This document shows, one piece after another, positions 32,722 through 42,090 of a stretch of DNA of 64,000 nucleotides (within the stretch, counting starts at the first letter, position 1; each line of letters opens with the position of its first letter). This DNA comes from Streptomyces asiaticus (lineage in GTDB: Bacteria > Actinomycetota > Actinomycetes > Streptomycetales > Streptomycetaceae): assembly GCF_018138715.1 (NCBI RefSeq), contig NZ_JAGSHX010000006.1:4216001-4280000 (forward strand), written 5' to 3'. A model generated the notes under the pieces. The model was not told where the DNA came from and did no database searches. It saw only the letters and a list, made by a program, of their open reading frames with translations. Position numbers and translations under genes: made by a program.

Positions 32722-33112
32722 TCCGCCGCGGGATCCATATGGCGTGGGCATGGGGCGACTTTAAGTGCTAAGCGGACAATTTTCGCTGAGCGCAGGACGG
32801 TGCGGCGCGTTGCGGACGCCGAGCCGCCATACGGGGGAAGCGCCGGACGGGACCGCGCCGAGGCGGTCCCGTCCGGACCCGGCACCCGGGGGCGGACCGT
32901 CGCATCCGGGTGCCGGTGTACATGGTCGACGGCCGTTCCGCTTGTCAATACGGAATTCGATGTGCCGTCTTTCCCTTGACCACCCCTTGCCTCATTGGCG
33001 AAGAGCGATCAGTCGCGCAGGACGAATCCCGAGTGCGGGAATTCGTTTCGGAATGCCGTCAATGCGGTCGAGCACCCAGGTGAAGAGCAGGTGAAGAGCT
33101 GATCACCGGTGC
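32722..33112. other. Gene-free stretch between coaX and the hypothetical gene
   Basis: A 391-base region with no credible ORF. It contains the strong hairpin near its left end, a weaker imperfect inverted repeat at 33023-33045 (CGAATCCCG / CGGGAATTCG), and a relatively A/T-rich section (32940-33060) with TTGACC and TTGCC motifs that could hold the promoter of the hypothetical gene. Confidence 0.55.
32843..32876. terminator. Perfect 14-base hairpin downstream of the coaX operon
   Basis: CCGGACGGGACCGC and GCGGTCCCGTCCGG with a six-base loop. It separates the cofactor operon from the next minus-strand gene and is the strongest terminator-like structure in this gap, although 237 bases from the coaX stop. 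Confidence 0.6.
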
Positions 33113-33910
33113 TCAGCCGCGCGAGACGTTCCGCTCGTAGACCAGTCTGAGGCCGATCAGGGTCAACCAGGGCTCATGCTCATCGATCACTGAGGATTCT
33201 CCTAGCACCATGGGCGCCAGACCGCCGGTGGCGATCACGGTGACGTCCTCGGGGTCCTGGGCGAGCTCGCGCGCCATACGGCGGACGATTCCGTCCACCT
33301 GGCCCGCGAAGCCGTACAGGATGCCGGACTGCATGGCCTCCACCGTGTTCTTCCCGATCACGCTGCGCGGGCGGGCCAGCTCGATCTTGCGCAATTGCGC
33401 CCCGCGTACGCCCAGCGCCTCGACCGAGATCTCGATGCCCGGCGCGATCACCCCGCCCACGTACTCCCCGCGCGCGCTGACCGCGTCGAAGGTCGTCGCG
33501 GTGCCGAAGTCGACCACCACGCACGGGCCCTCGTAGAGCTCCACGGCGGCCAGCGCGTTGATGATCCGGTCGGCGCCGACCTCCTTGGGGTTGTCCACCA
33601 GGATCGGCACACCGGTCTTCACGCCCGGCTCGACCAGGACGGACGGCACATCGCCGTAGTAGCGGCGGGTCACCTCGCGCAGCTCGTGGAGGACGGAGGG
33701 GACGGTGGAGCAGATGGAGATGCCCGCGATCCCGTCACCCAGCTCCTCGCCGAGCAGCGGGTGCATGCCCATCAGGCCCTGGAGCAGTACGGCGAGTTCA
33801 TCGGCGGTGCGGCGGGCGTCGGTGGAGATCCGCCAGTGCTCGACGATCTCGTCGCCGTCGAAGAGGCCCAGCACGGTGTGCGTGTTGCCGACGTCAATGG
33901 TCAACAGCAT
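33113..33910 (-). CDS. coaX: Type III pantothenate kinase CoaX
   Basis: Phosphorylates pantothenate with ATP, the first step to coenzyme A. 265 residues, normal length. ASKHA-fold motifs: MLLTIDVGNTHTVLGLFDGD (phosphate loop with the catalytic Asp), GADRIINALAAVELYEGPCV, VVDFGTATTFDAVSARGEYV and GGVIAPGIEISVEAL; C-terminal VTVIATGGLAPMVLGESSVI. It is last in the panC-nadB-nadC-coaX operon. Its ATG lies inside the end of a short upstream ORF that repeats its own first ten residues. Confidence 0.95.
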   Translation of the reverse strand: MLLTIDVGNTHTVLGLFDGDEIVEHWRISTDARRTADELAVLLQGLMGMHPLLGEELGDGIAGISICSTVPSVLHELREVTRRYYGDVPSVLVEPGVKTGVPILVDNPKEVGADRIINALAAVELYEGPCVVVDFGTATTFDAVSARGEYVGGVIAPGIEISVEALGVRGAQLRKIELARPRSVIGKNTVEAMQSGILYGFAGQVDGIVRRMARELAQDPEDVTVIATGGLAPMVLGESSVIDEHEPWLTLIGLRLVYERNVSRG

Positions 33911-34014
33911 GGGCGGCACCGCTTCCGGTCGGGCTCACGGCCGAGGTCGAGCCCTGGGGTGGTGGGTGGGGCGACGGGCGGGCGCGTATTGCCGACGTCT
34001 ATGGTCAGGAGCAT
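33901..34014 (-). CDS. 37-codon ORF carrying a duplicated coaX start
   Basis: The ORF begins MLLTIDVGNTRPPVAPP and then becomes unrelated Pro/Arg-rich sequence, ending in a TGA that overlaps the coaX start region (ATGCTGTTGA). Its ATG has GAGGAG nine bases upstream, right after the nadC stop, while the real coaX start has no comparable site. About 33 bases of the coaX 5' end are repeated with few changes 104 bases upstream. It may be a duplication scar now acting as a coupling leader ORF; whether it is translated is unknown. Confidence 0.45.
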   Translation of the reverse strand: MLLTIDVGNTRPPVAPPTTPGLDLGREPDRKRCRPCC

Positions 34015-34017
34015 CGC

Positions 34018-35049
34018 TTACTTCTCCTCGGCCTCGCGCAGGTCCAGGCCGATGTCCAGGATCGGGGAGGAGTGGGTGAGCGCGCCGACCGCCAGGTAGT
34101 CGACACCCGTCTCGGCGTACGTACGGGCGTTGGCCAGCGTCAGCCGTCCCGAGGACTCCAGCGCGGCGCGCCCGGCGACCAGCTCGACGGCCTCGCGGGT
34201 CCGCTCCGGGGTGAAGTTGTCCAGCAGGATGAGATCCGCGCCCGCCGCCAGGACCGGCGGGATCTGCTCCAGGGTGTCGACCTCCACCTCGATCGGCACA
34301 TCCGGGAACTCGGCCCGTACGGCGCCGAACGCCTCCGCGACACCGCCCGCCGCGATCACGTGGTTGTCCTTCACCAGCGCGGCGTCCGAGAGCGACATCC
34401 GGTGGTTGACCCCGCCGCCGCAGCGCACCGCGTACTTCTCCAGGGCGCGCAGCCCCGGCGTGGTCTTACGGGTGTCACGGACGCTGGTCTTCGTCCCCTC
34501 GAGGGCGTCGGCCCAGGCACGGGTCGCGGTCGCGATACCGGACAGCCGGCACAGCAGATTGAGCGCGCTGCGCTCGCCGGTGAGCAGGTCGCGGGTGCGG
34601 GTGCGGACGCTGAGCAGCTTCTGGCCGGGCTCCACCCGGTCGCCGTCCTCGACATGCCGCTCGACCTCGAACTCGTCCGTGCAGACCACGGACAGGATCG
34701 CCTCGGCGATCCGCAGCCCCGCGACGGTGCCCGCCTCACGGGCCGTGAAGTCGCCGGTGGCGAAGGCGTCCTCGGGGACGGTGGCCACGGTGGTGACGTC
34801 CACGCCCTGGTCGAGGTCCTCCTCGATGGCCATATGGGCGATGTCCTCGACCTGGACGGGGTCGAGTCCGGCGCGGATCAGCAGTTCGGCCAGATCGGGG
34901 TCCAGACCGCACTCCATCGGGTCGAGTTCACCGTCGTCACCGCCGCAGCCGCAGGCGTCGCCGCAGCCGCCCCCCGCACCGGGGCCGCCGATCTGGAGCA
35001 GCGGCAGGGACACGGGTGGCTGACGGTCTTCGGAAGTGCTGCTGCTCAC
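34018..35049 (-). CDS. nadC: Nicotinate-nucleotide diphosphorylase (carboxylating) NadC
   Basis: Converts quinolinate and PRPP to nicotinate mononucleotide in de novo NAD synthesis. 343 residues. The QPRT core starts at LDPDLAELLIRAGLDPVQVE and shows ERSALNLLCRLSGIATATRA, VRDTRKTTPGLRALEKYAVR, CGGGVNHRMSLSDAALVKDN and LILLDNFTPERTREAVELVA. An N-terminal extension of about 50 residues holds a Gly/Cys cluster (GGGCGDACGCGGDDGE and MEC), absent from typical QPRTs and possibly metal-binding. The GTG start overlaps the nadB stop (GTGA). Confidence 0.95.
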   Translation of the reverse strand: MSSSTSEDRQPPVSLPLLQIGGPGAGGGCGDACGCGGDDGELDPMECGLDPDLAELLIRAGLDPVQVEDIAHMAIEEDLDQGVDVTTVATVPEDAFATGDFTAREAGTVAGLRIAEAILSVVCTDEFEVERHVEDGDRVEPGQKLLSVRTRTRDLLTGERSALNLLCRLSGIATATRAWADALEGTKTSVRDTRKTTPGLRALEKYAVRCGGGVNHRMSLSDAALVKDNHVIAAGGVAEAFGAVRAEFPDVPIEVEVDTLEQIPPVLAAGADLILLDNFTPERTREAVELVAGRAALESSGRLTLANARTYAETGVDYLAVGALTHSSPILDIGLDLREAEEK

Positions 35050-36869
35050 GGGCGGGACTCCGTCTCGGCTCGGGGGGTGGTCGATGGGGGAAACGCTTCG
35101 GAGTCCGTGGCACGGACATCGAGGGCGCCGTCCGGGCGGAGGGTGACCAGCAGGTGGCGGCGCCAGGCGGCGTCGTCCCGCTCGGGGCGGTCCTCGCGCC
35201 AGTGGCAGCCGCGGGTCTCCTCGCGGCGGAGCGCGGCGGCCACCAGGACCCGGGCGACGAGATGGAGGTTGGTGGCCTCCCAGGTCTCGACCCCGGGCTC
35301 GGCCGTCTTGCCGTCCCGCCGCAGCTGCGTCACGGCGTCGTCCTGGACGCGGTCCAGCCGGTCGGCGGCGCGGGCCAGGCTCTCGGCGGAGCGGAGCACC
35401 CCGGCGCCGTGGGTCATGATGTGCTGGATCTCGTAGCGGGCCTCGGAGGCGAGCAGGGGCGCGTCGCCGGAAGCGGCGGGAGCCGATGGCCCGGTCCGCT
35501 CCGCGGGCCGCTCGCGTCGCCCGGTCCCGGCGGGCTCCGTCCCGGTGGACTCCACCCCGGCGGACTCCGCCCCCGTGGACTCCGCCCCGGCGGTGATGTC
35601 CTCCGCGATGCGCTCCGCGAAGACCAGGCCCTCCAGAAGGGAGTTGGAGGCCAGGCGGTTGGCGCCGTGGACGCCGGTGCAGGCGACCTCCCCGCAGGCG
35701 TAGAGACCGGGGACGGTGGTGCGGCCGCGCAGATCGGTGCGGACCCCGCCGCTCGCGTAGTGGGCGGCCGGGGCGACCGGGATGGGCTCGGTCACCGGGT
35801 CGATGCCGTGGGCGCGGCAGGCGGCGAGGATGGTCGGGAAGCGCCGCCCCCACATCTCGGCCCCGAAGTGGCGCGCGTCCAGGTACATGTGCTCGGCGCC
35901 GCGCTCCCGCATCCGCCGCATGATGCCCTTGGCGACGATGTCACGGGGCGCCAGCTCGGCCAGTTCGTGCTGCCCGCGCATGAACCGCACCCCGCCGACG
36001 TCCACGAGGTGGGCGCCCTCGCCGCGCACCGCCTCCGAGACCAGCGGCTGCTGGCCCTCCGCCTCCGGGCCCAGCCACAGCACCGTGGGATGGAACTGTA
36101 CGAACTCCAGATCGCTCACCTCGGCCCCCGCGCGCAGCGCGAGCGCGACCCCGTCGCCGGTGGAGACGGCGGGGTTGGTGGTGGCGGAGAAGATCTGGCC
36201 CATGCCGCCCGTGGCGAGCACGACCGCGTCCGCCCTTACGGCGCCCACGCCATCCCGCTGGCCCTCGCCCATGACGTGCAGGGTGACCCCGGCCGCCCGG
36301 CCGGAGCCGTCCTTGAGCAGATCGAGCACCAGGGCGTTCTCCACGGTCTCGATACCGGCCGCGCGGACCGCCTCGACCAGGGCCCGGGAGATCTCCGCGC
36401 CGGTCGCGTCGCCGCCCGCGTGGGCGATCCGGCGGCGGTGGTGGCCGCCCTCGCGGGTCAGCTGGATCTCGCCCGTCACGTCGTCGGCGTCGAAGCGGGC
36501 GCCGGTGGCGATGAGCCGGCGCACCGCGTCGGGGCCCTCGGTGACCAGCGTCCGCACCGCCTGCTCGTCGCAGAGCCCGGCACCGGCCACCAGGGTGTCG
36601 TCCAGGTGCTGCTCGGGGGTGTCGCCCTCGCCGAGGGCGGCGGCTATGCCGCCCTGGGCCCAGCGCGTGGAGCCGTCGTCCAGGCGGGCCTTGGTGACCA
36701 CGGTGACCCTGGCCCCGGCCGCGGCGCAGCGCAGCGCCACGGTCAGCCCGGCGACCCCGGAGCCGACGACCACGACATCGGCCTCGGTGGCCCAGCCGGG
36801 GGCGGGGGCGCGCAGGGCGGTGGCGGGGGCGGCGACCTCGGCCGCCGGGTGCCCGGTCGGACGGGTCAT
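35046..36869 (-). CDS. nadB: L-aspartate oxidase NadB
   Basis: FAD enzyme that oxidises aspartate to iminoaspartate for quinolinate synthase. 607 residues, slightly long. FAD-binding [20 protein letters not shown], then [35 protein letters not shown], capping-domain residues around [20 protein letters not shown], and [20 protein letters not shown]. Before the C-terminal helical domain there is an insert of Glu-Ser/Thr-Gly-Ala repeats ([20 protein letters not shown]) encoded by about 15-bp tandem repeats. It overlaps panC (ATGA) and nadC (GTGA). nadA is not in the window. Confidence 0.95.
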   Translation of the reverse strand: MTRPTGHPAAEVAAPATALRAPAPGWATEADVVVVGSGVAGLTVALRCAAAGARVTVVTKARLDDGSTRWAQGGIAAALGEGDTPEQHLDDTLVAGAGLCDEQAVRTLVTEGPDAVRRLIATGARFDADDVTGEIQLTREGGHHRRRIAHAGGDATGAEISRALVEAVRAAGIETVENALVLDLLKDGSGRAAGVTLHVMGEGQRDGVGAVRADAVVLATGGMGQIFSATTNPAVSTGDGVALALRAGAEVSDLEFVQFHPTVLWLGPEAEGQQPLVSEAVRGEGAHLVDVGGVRFMRGQHELAELAPRDIVAKGIMRRMRERGAEHMYLDARHFGAEMWGRRFPTILAACRAHGIDPVTEPIPVAPAAHYASGGVRTDLRGRTTVPGLYACGEVACTGVHGANRLASNSLLEGLVFAERIAEDITAGAESTGAESAGVESTGTEPAGTGRRERPAERTGPSAPAASGDAPLLASEARYEIQHIMTHGAGVLRSAESLARAADRLDRVQDDAVTQLRRDGKTAEPGVETWEATNLHLVARVLVAAALRREETRGCHWREDRPERDDAAWRRHLLVTLRPDGALDVRATDSEAFPPSTTPRAETESRP

Positions 36870-37837
36870 CGGGCGGCTCCGACCCACAGGCGGATGTTGT
36901 CTATCAGGCGGGTGGCGCCGACCTTGGCGGCGACGGCCAGCACGGCCTCGCCGGTGTGTCCGTCGGAGACCTCGGTGAAGTCGGCGGGGTCGACCAGGGC
37001 CAGATAGTCCAGGACGAGCGGCGGTTCGAGCCCCGCCGCCTCGTCGAGCACCGTCCGCGCCGCGGACCGCACCGCGGCGGGCGACGCGACCCGTATGAGC
37101 TCGTGCTCCTCGGACCCGGCCGGACCCTCCCCGGCCGCCAGCAGCCCCGCGTCGCGCCCCGCGAACAGCGCCCGGGACAGGGTCAGCGCGGTGTCCCGCT
37201 CCTGGGCCGTCAGATAGCGGTTACGGCTGGAGAGGGCGAGCCCGTCGCCCTCCCGGACGGTGGGGACGCCGACGATCTCCACCGGGAAGTTCAGATCGCG
37301 GACCATCCGGCGGACCAGCGACAGTTGCTGGGCGTCCTTCTCGCCGAAGAAGGCGATGTCGGGGCGGGTGAGATGGAGCAGCTTGCCGACGACGGTGAGC
37401 ATCCCGTCGAAGTGGCCGGGGCGCGAGGCGCCCTCGTAGCGCTCGCCCAGGGCCCCGGCGGTGATCCGGACGCCCGGCTCGCCGCCCGGATAGACCTCCT
37501 CGGCGGTGGGGGCGAAGACGATGTCCGCGCCCGCCTCGGCCGCCACCCTGAGGTCGGCGTCGAGGGTGCGCGGATAGCGGTCGAGGTCCTCGCCCGCGCC
37601 GAACTGGAGCGGATTGACGAAGACGGTGACGGTCACCATGCCCTTGGCTCCCACCCGGGCGCGGGCGGCGCGGATGAGCGAGGCGTGCCCGTCGTGCAGC
37701 GCGCCCATGGTCATCACGACGGCCGTGCGCCCCGGCACGGCGAAGTGGGCGAGCGCCGCGTCCAGATCCGGGCGATGACGGAACAGCTCCACATCCGGCT
37801 CCCCTGGAAGCGCCTTGGTCCACAGCTTCGGACTCAT
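36866..37837 (-). CDS. panC: Pantothenate synthetase PanC
   Basis: Joins pantoate and beta-alanine with ATP to make pantothenate. 323 residues. Class I synthetase-like motifs: [20 protein letters not shown] (HIGH-like), [57 protein letters not shown] and [20 protein letters not shown] (KMSKS-like). Both ends overlap neighbours by ATGA. With coaX two genes on, the operon joins pantothenate and NAD synthesis. Confidence 0.95.
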   Translation of the reverse strand: MSPKLWTKALPGEPDVELFRHRPDLDAALAHFAVPGRTAVVMTMGALHDGHASLIRAARARVGAKGMVTVTVFVNPLQFGAGEDLDRYPRTLDADLRVAAEAGADIVFAPTAEEVYPGGEPGVRITAGALGERYEGASRPGHFDGMLTVVGKLLHLTRPDIAFFGEKDAQQLSLVRRMVRDLNFPVEIVGVPTVREGDGLALSSRNRYLTAQERDTALTLSRALFAGRDAGLLAAGEGPAGSEEHELIRVASPAAVRSAARTVLDEAAGLEPPLVLDYLALVDPADFTEVSDGHTGEAVLAVAAKVGATRLIDNIRLWVGAAR

Positions 37838-38769
37838 GCCTCACTACCTCCCCGGCCCCGTGCGTCGGTCACGTCCGAGAGCACGCCCAGCAGGTCCTCG
37901 GCGAGCTCCGGCTTGAGCAGACCGTGCGCGAGCGCCCGGTCCGCGGTCGTACGGGCCATGGCCAGATAGCCGGCGACGGCGTGCGGGGCGTGCCGCCGCA
38001 ACTCGGCGACATGGGCGGCGACCGTGCCCGCGTCGCCGCGCGCCACCGGACCGGTGAGCGCGGCGTCGCCGCTGCGCAGCGCGTTGTCCAGCGCGGCGCC
38101 GAGGAGGGGGCCGAGCATCCGGTCGGGGGCCTCGACCCCGGACGCGCGCAGCAGCTCCAGGGACTGGGCGACCAGCGTGGTGAGGTGGTTTGCGCCGATG
38201 GCGAGGGCGGCGTGATAGAGCGGGCGGGACTCCTCCGCGATCCACTCGGGCTCCCCGCCCATCTCGATGACCAGCGCCTCGGCCGCCAGCCGCAGCTCCT
38301 CGGGCGCGGTGACGCCGAAGGAGCAGCCGGCCAGCCGCTGGACGTCCACCGAGGTGCCGGTGAAGGTCATGACGGGGTGCAGCGCGAGCGGCAGCGCACC
38401 GGCCCGCAGCGCGGGCTCCAGCACGCTGACGCCGTAGCGGCCCGAGGTGTGCACCAGCAGCTGACCGGGGCGCACCGCACCGGTCTCGGCGAGGCCGCCG
38501 ACCAGCTCGGGCAGCGCGTCGTCGGGGACGGTGAGCAGCACCAGCTCGGCCCGCGCCAGCACCTCGGAGGGCGGCACGATGGGGACTTCGGGAAGCAGGG
38601 CGGCGGCCCGGCGCACGGAGGCGTCGGAGACACCGGACGCGGCGACCGGGCGGTGCCCGGCGAGTCTCAGCGAGGCGGCGAGGGCCGGGCCGACGCGGCC
38701 CGCGCCGACGACCCCGACGGTGAGCCGGGCAGGTCGGTCCTGCGGCTCAGGCAGTGGTTGAGCGTTCAC
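37834..38769 (-). CDS. Rossmann-fold DUF2520 protein, candidate ketopantoate reductase
   Basis: A 311-residue protein with an N-terminal NAD(P)-binding domain ([40 protein letters not shown]) and a C-terminal DUF2520 helical domain ([40 protein letters not shown]). The fold is that of 6-phosphogluconate/ketopantoate reductases, and the ATGA overlap with panC suggests a role in supplying pantoate. This would fill the PanE step, as proposed for similar gene pairs in other actinobacteria; it is inference. The GTG start has GGAAGG ten bases upstream; the frame is open a further 54 bases. Confidence 0.85.
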   Translation of the reverse strand: MNAQPLPEPQDRPARLTVGVVGAGRVGPALAASLRLAGHRPVAASGVSDASVRRAAALLPEVPIVPPSEVLARAELVLLTVPDDALPELVGGLAETGAVRPGQLLVHTSGRYGVSVLEPALRAGALPLALHPVMTFTGTSVDVQRLAGCSFGVTAPEELRLAAEALVIEMGGEPEWIAEESRPLYHAALAIGANHLTTLVAQSLELLRASGVEAPDRMLGPLLGAALDNALRSGDAALTGPVARGDAGTVAAHVAELRRHAPHAVAGYLAMARTTADRALAHGLLKPELAEDLLGVLSDVTDARGRGGSEA

Positions 38770-38915
38770 GCGGCAACGGCCTTCCGTTCCAGTCCTCAGG
38801 GGTACCGGACGATTCCCCGCCATGCTACGCGAGTGTTTCCGGGGGGTTTGGCCGCATGCCCGGGCCTGTGGACAACTCTGTGGTCCGATGGACAGGCGTG
38901 CGACATGATCAGCCC

Positions 38916-40151
38916 ATGACGGACGGGACGGACGAGACAGACGAGACAGACGAGATGGACGGCACGGGCGGCGGGACGGAGCGGGCCGCGCGGGCGCGCC
39001 GCCTCGCGGCCTGGCACGGCGCCGAGCGGACGCTCGCGCGCGGGCCCGCCGAGGTGCGGATCGCCGAGCGGCTGGCCGCCCTCACGACCGCCCTTACGGC
39101 CGACACCGCGTCGTACGACGGGGACGGCTGGGTGGACATCTACGGCGACGGCATCGTCGAGGAGCTGGAGCGGCGGGTCGCCGAGCTGCTCGGCATGGAG
39201 GCCGCGGCGTTCTTCCCCACCGGCACCATGGCGCAGCAGGTCGCGCTGCGCTGCTGGGCGGGGCGCACCGGCAGTCCGGTGGTGGCGCTGCATCCGCTGG
39301 CCCATCTGGACGTGCACGAGCGGGACGCGTATCTGACGGTGAGCGGGCTGCGCGCGGTGCGTCCGACCAGCGAGCCGCGGCCGCCCACGGCCGAGGAGAT
39401 CCGGGGCCTGGACGAGCCGTTCGGCACCCTCGCCCTCGAACTCCCGCTGCGCGACGCCGGATTCGTGCTGCCCGAGTGGGACGAGCTGGTCGCGGCCGTG
39501 GCGGCGGCCCGGGAGCGGGACGCGGTGGTGCACTTCGACGGGGCGCGGCTGTGGGAGTGCACGGCGCACTTCGGCCGGGAGCTGCCGGAGATCGCCGCCC
39601 TGGCGGACTCCGTCTATGTGTCCTTCTACAAGTCGCTCGGCGGCCTCTCGGGAGCGGCGCTGGCCGGGCCCGAGACCCTGGTGACCGAGGCCAGGGCGTG
39701 GCGCCACCGGTACGGCGGCCAGCTCTTCCAGCAGTGGCCGGTGGCGCTGGCGGCGCTGGACGGCCTGGACCACGAGCTGCCGAGGCTGCCGTCGTACGTT
39801 GCGCACGCGCGGGTCGTGGCCGAGGCGCTGCGGACGGCGTTCACGGCCGCGGGGGTGGGGTGGTCCCGGGTGCACCCGGAGGTGCCGCACACCCACCAGT
39901 TCCAGGTGTGGCTGCCGTATCCGGCGGCGGTGCTGGACGAGGCGGGGGTGCGGCTGGCGGAGGAGACCCGGACGGTGCTGTTCCGTCGCTGGCGGGAGCC
40001 GGGGCCGCCCGGCCTGGCCACGACGGAGCTGACGGTCGCCTCATCCGCACTCGAGTGGACGGCCGACGACGTCACGGCCGCGGCCGGTGCCTTCCTCACC
40101 CGGGTCCGTGAGCTCACGGAGGCCCCCGGGCTCACGGACGGGAACGGCTGA
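38916..40151 (+). CDS. PLP-dependent threonine aldolase / beta-eliminating lyase family
   Basis: A 411-residue fold-type I PLP enzyme. Landmarks: DIYGDGIVEELERRVAELLG, AAAFFPTGTMAQQVALRCWA, VVHFDGARLWECTAHFGREL (the Asp that pairs with the PLP ring nitrogen) and SVYVSFYKSLGGLSGAALAG with the Schiff-base Lys. Low-specificity threonine aldolases share this architecture; the true amino acid substrate is not known. The first 25 residues are a DETDETDEMDGTGGG run encoded by repeats of GACGAGACA. It is divergent from the DUF2520/panC operon; no strong ribosome-binding site is visible. Confidence 0.85.
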   Translation: MTDGTDETDETDEMDGTGGGTERAARARRLAAWHGAERTLARGPAEVRIAERLAALTTALTADTASYDGDGWVDIYGDGIVEELERRVAELLGMEAAAFFPTGTMAQQVALRCWAGRTGSPVVALHPLAHLDVHERDAYLTVSGLRAVRPTSEPRPPTAEEIRGLDEPFGTLALELPLRDAGFVLPEWDELVAAVAAARERDAVVHFDGARLWECTAHFGRELPEIAALADSVYVSFYKSLGGLSGAALAGPETLVTEARAWRHRYGGQLFQQWPVALAALDGLDHELPRLPSYVAHARVVAEALRTAFTAAGVGWSRVHPEVPHTHQFQVWLPYPAAVLDEAGVRLAEETRTVLFRRWREPGPPGLATTELTVASSALEWTADDVTAAAGAFLTRVRELTEAPGLTDGNG

Positions 40152-40385
40152 CCGGCGCCGCGCGAACACCTCCCCGACCGCCCTTATGGAGCGCAGGGCA
40201 TCCGTAAGGCGGCCACGACGGCCGCGGCGGCGGACCGGGCGGCCCTCCGTCACGGCCCGGAAGTCGCGGTACTCCCGCAGCTCCCGCAGGGTGCGCCAGT
40301 CGTGCGGGCCCGGTGCGGGCGGGGCGGGCTCGCCGCGCTGGGCAGCCCGGTAGAGGTCGAGTGCGTACTGCTCGGTGAGGGACAT
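40041..40385 (-). CDS. Small basic hypothetical protein
   Basis: 114 residues from MSLTEQYALDLYRAAQRGEP; helical N terminus, then DWRTLRELREYRDFRAVTEG and an Arg-rich tail. It overlaps the end of the convergent aldolase gene by 111 bases, so the last third may be non-coding in other strains. The N-terminal part reads like a real protein and resembles small streptomycete proteins I have seen near this aldolase, but I cannot name a family. Confidence 0.5.
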   Translation of the reverse strand: MSLTEQYALDLYRAAQRGEPAPPAPGPHDWRTLRELREYRDFRAVTEGRPVRRRGRRGRLTDALRSIRAVGEVFARRRSAVPVREPGGLRELTDPGEEGTGRGRDVVGRPLECG

Positions 40386-40423
40386 GGCTCGACGGTCCGC
40401 CCGGCCCCGGGCGCCGGTCACGC

Positions 40424-40446
40424 CGTTTGACGAGGGGCGTCAAACG
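40424..40446. promoter_or_regulatory. Operator-like palindrome before the DUF5937 regulator
   Basis: Perfect 9-base arms CGTTTGACG and CGTCAAACG with a five-base spacer, 38 bases before the regulator ATG. ArsR-type proteins usually bind such sites, so autoregulation is likely. Confidence 0.6.
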
Positions 40447-40484
40447 AGGGGGACGCCGGGCCCGCGCTCGCGCACCATGAATCC

Positions 40485-41567
40485 ATGGCCAATGTCATCG
40501 ACATCGCCGGGCTGCCGCCCGAGCGCATCGTCTTCAGCCCGTCCCCGCTCGCCGAGCTGGGCGCCGCGCTCCATGTGCTGTCCGAGCCCGGCCACCACCC
40601 CGGGCTGCACGGCTGGGCCACCGCCACCGCCTCGGCGCTCAAGCCGGACCTCGCGGACCGGCTCTGCGAGGCGGACTTCCTGTGGCGCACCGCCCGCTCC
40701 GATCTGCTGCTCCCGGCCGCCCCCGGGGCGACGCTCGCCGAGGAGCTGGACGCGCTGGACCGGATCGACGACGAGACGTTCGTGGCGGCCGCCTTCGAGA
40801 TCGCCTGCTCCCCCTCGTACACCCGGCAAACCCCCTCGCCGCTGGTCGACGCGGGTGAACGGGCCCGGGTCCGGGAGATGGCGGCCGCGCGCGGGCCGCG
40901 GCAGGCGGCCTTCACCGACCGCATGCTGGAGGACCCGGACGGCCTGCGGGTCTGGCTGCGGCGGCTGCTGGAGGACTGCGACCAGGCGTTCTTCGCCGAC
41001 ACCTGGCGGCGGGTGCGGCTCCAGCTGGCCGCCGACGCCCGCCACAAGGCCGAGCTGCTCCAGCGCAAGGGGCTCGCGGAGGCGCTGGCGTCGGCCTCCG
41101 CCGCGCTGTCGCTGTCCGAGGACGGGGACAGCATCCTGGTCGACAAGCTGGCGGGCGGCCGTACGACGGCGTACGGCGACGGCGTCACCTTCATCCCGAC
41201 CGCCTTCGGCTGGCCGCACCTCGTCGTCCTGCACGCCCCCGGCTGGCGCCCGGTGATCCAGTACCCGGTCGCCACGCCCGAGCTGCCCCCGCCCGCCGCC
41301 CTGGAGCTCGTCCAGCGCCGCCTCGAGGCCCTGGCCCACCCGATGCGGATGCGGCTGTGCCGCACCCTGGCCCGCGGCCCGCACACCACCGGTGAGCTCT
41401 CCGAGTCGTACGGCATCACGCCCCCGGAGGTCTCCCGCCATATCGCCGTGCTGAAGAAGGCCGGTCTGCTCACCACCCGCCGCCGCGGCCGCTATGTGCT
41501 GCACCAGCTCGACCTGCCGTCGGTGGCCAGGCTGGGCAGCGACTTCCTGGAGAGCGTTCTGCGATAG
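40485..41567 (+). CDS. DUF5937 / ArsR-type winged-helix regulator
   Basis: A 360-residue protein. The first 250 residues are the DUF5937 domain (FSPSPLAELGAALHVLSEPG, HPGLHGWATATASALKPDLA). The C-terminal ArsR wHTH is EALAHPMRMRLCRTLARGPH, TTGELSESYGITPPEVSRHI, AVLKKAGLLTTRRRGRYVLH. Such proteins sense an unknown ligand; there are no Cys metal-binding motifs. A palindrome upstream is the likely operator. It faces the same way as the short ArsR gene that follows after 72 bases. Confidence 0.88.
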   Translation: MANVIDIAGLPPERIVFSPSPLAELGAALHVLSEPGHHPGLHGWATATASALKPDLADRLCEADFLWRTARSDLLLPAAPGATLAEELDALDRIDDETFVAAAFEIACSPSYTRQTPSPLVDAGERARVREMAAARGPRQAAFTDRMLEDPDGLRVWLRRLLEDCDQAFFADTWRRVRLQLAADARHKAELLQRKGLAEALASASAALSLSEDGDSILVDKLAGGRTTAYGDGVTFIPTAFGWPHLVVLHAPGWRPVIQYPVATPELPPPAALELVQRRLEALAHPMRMRLCRTLARGPHTTGELSESYGITPPEVSRHIAVLKKAGLLTTRRRGRYVLHQLDLPSVARLGSDFLESVLR

Positions 41568-41639
41568 GGCACCGGCCCCGCCTAAAATGTCCACCGCACG
41601 GTGAACGCGGTCGGAGCGGCGAACGGCGGAGGAGCGGCG

Positions 41640-41987
41640 ATGAGCAACCGAAGCCACCGGTCCGCGCCGCTCCACACCCACCCCGACGACGTCCCCGTGC
41701 AGACCGCGCTCGCGGCGCTCGCCGACCCCGTACGGCTCCAGCTGGTCCGCGAACTCGCCACGGCGGCCGACTGGGAGCACACCTGCGGCACCTTCGACGT
41801 CCCCGTGGGCAAGGCGGCCCTCAGCCACCACTTCTCGGTGCTGCGCGCGGCCGGGCTGATCGAGCAGCGCGACCTGGGCCCCAAGCGGGTCAACCGGCTG
41901 CGCCGCCCCGAGTTCGACCAGCGCTTCCCCGGACTGCTCGACCTGGTCCTCCGCGAGCGGCCACGGAACGGCGAGGACACACGGTAG
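41640..41987 (+). CDS. ArsR-like winged-helix transcription factor
   Basis: A 115-residue single-domain regulator: VQTALAALADPVRLQLVREL, WEHTCGTFDVPVGKAALSHH, FSVLRAAGLIEQRDLGPKRV. It lacks the CxC metal site of classical ArsR. The ATG has GGAGGAG five bases upstream, and a TAAAAT box at 41582-41587 with a CACCG-CA-CGGTG palindrome after it may be its promoter and operator. Confidence 0.88.
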   Translation: MSNRSHRSAPLHTHPDDVPVQTALAALADPVRLQLVRELATAADWEHTCGTFDVPVGKAALSHHFSVLRAAGLIEQRDLGPKRVNRLRRPEFDQRFPGLLDLVLRERPRNGEDTR

Positions 41988-41993
41988 GCGGCG

Positions 41994-42090
41994 CCGACCG
42001 TAAGACGGCGTTGCCAACCGTAAGACGGCGCTGCCAACCGTAAGGACGCCGCCTCAACCGTAAGGACGCCCGTAAGGACGCCGCCTCAGC
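41994..42090. repeat. Degenerate 18-20-bp repeats between convergent regulators
   Basis: Five imperfect units around CAACCGTAAGGACGCCG or CAACCGTAAGACGGCG fill the space between the ArsR-like gene and the end of the response-regulator gene. Self-complementary GGCGNC/GCCGCC pieces could act as terminators. Confidence 0.65.

Noticed and set aside
34018..35853. nadC as a 611-residue fusion starting inside nadB
   Set aside because: The extra part is a shadow of nadB; the GTGA overlap gives a normal-length NadC.
40041..40151. The C-terminal third of the small basic protein as strong evidence for a gene
   Set aside because: This part overlaps the aldolase coding sequence in antisense and cannot be judged independently; only the N-terminal part supports the gene.
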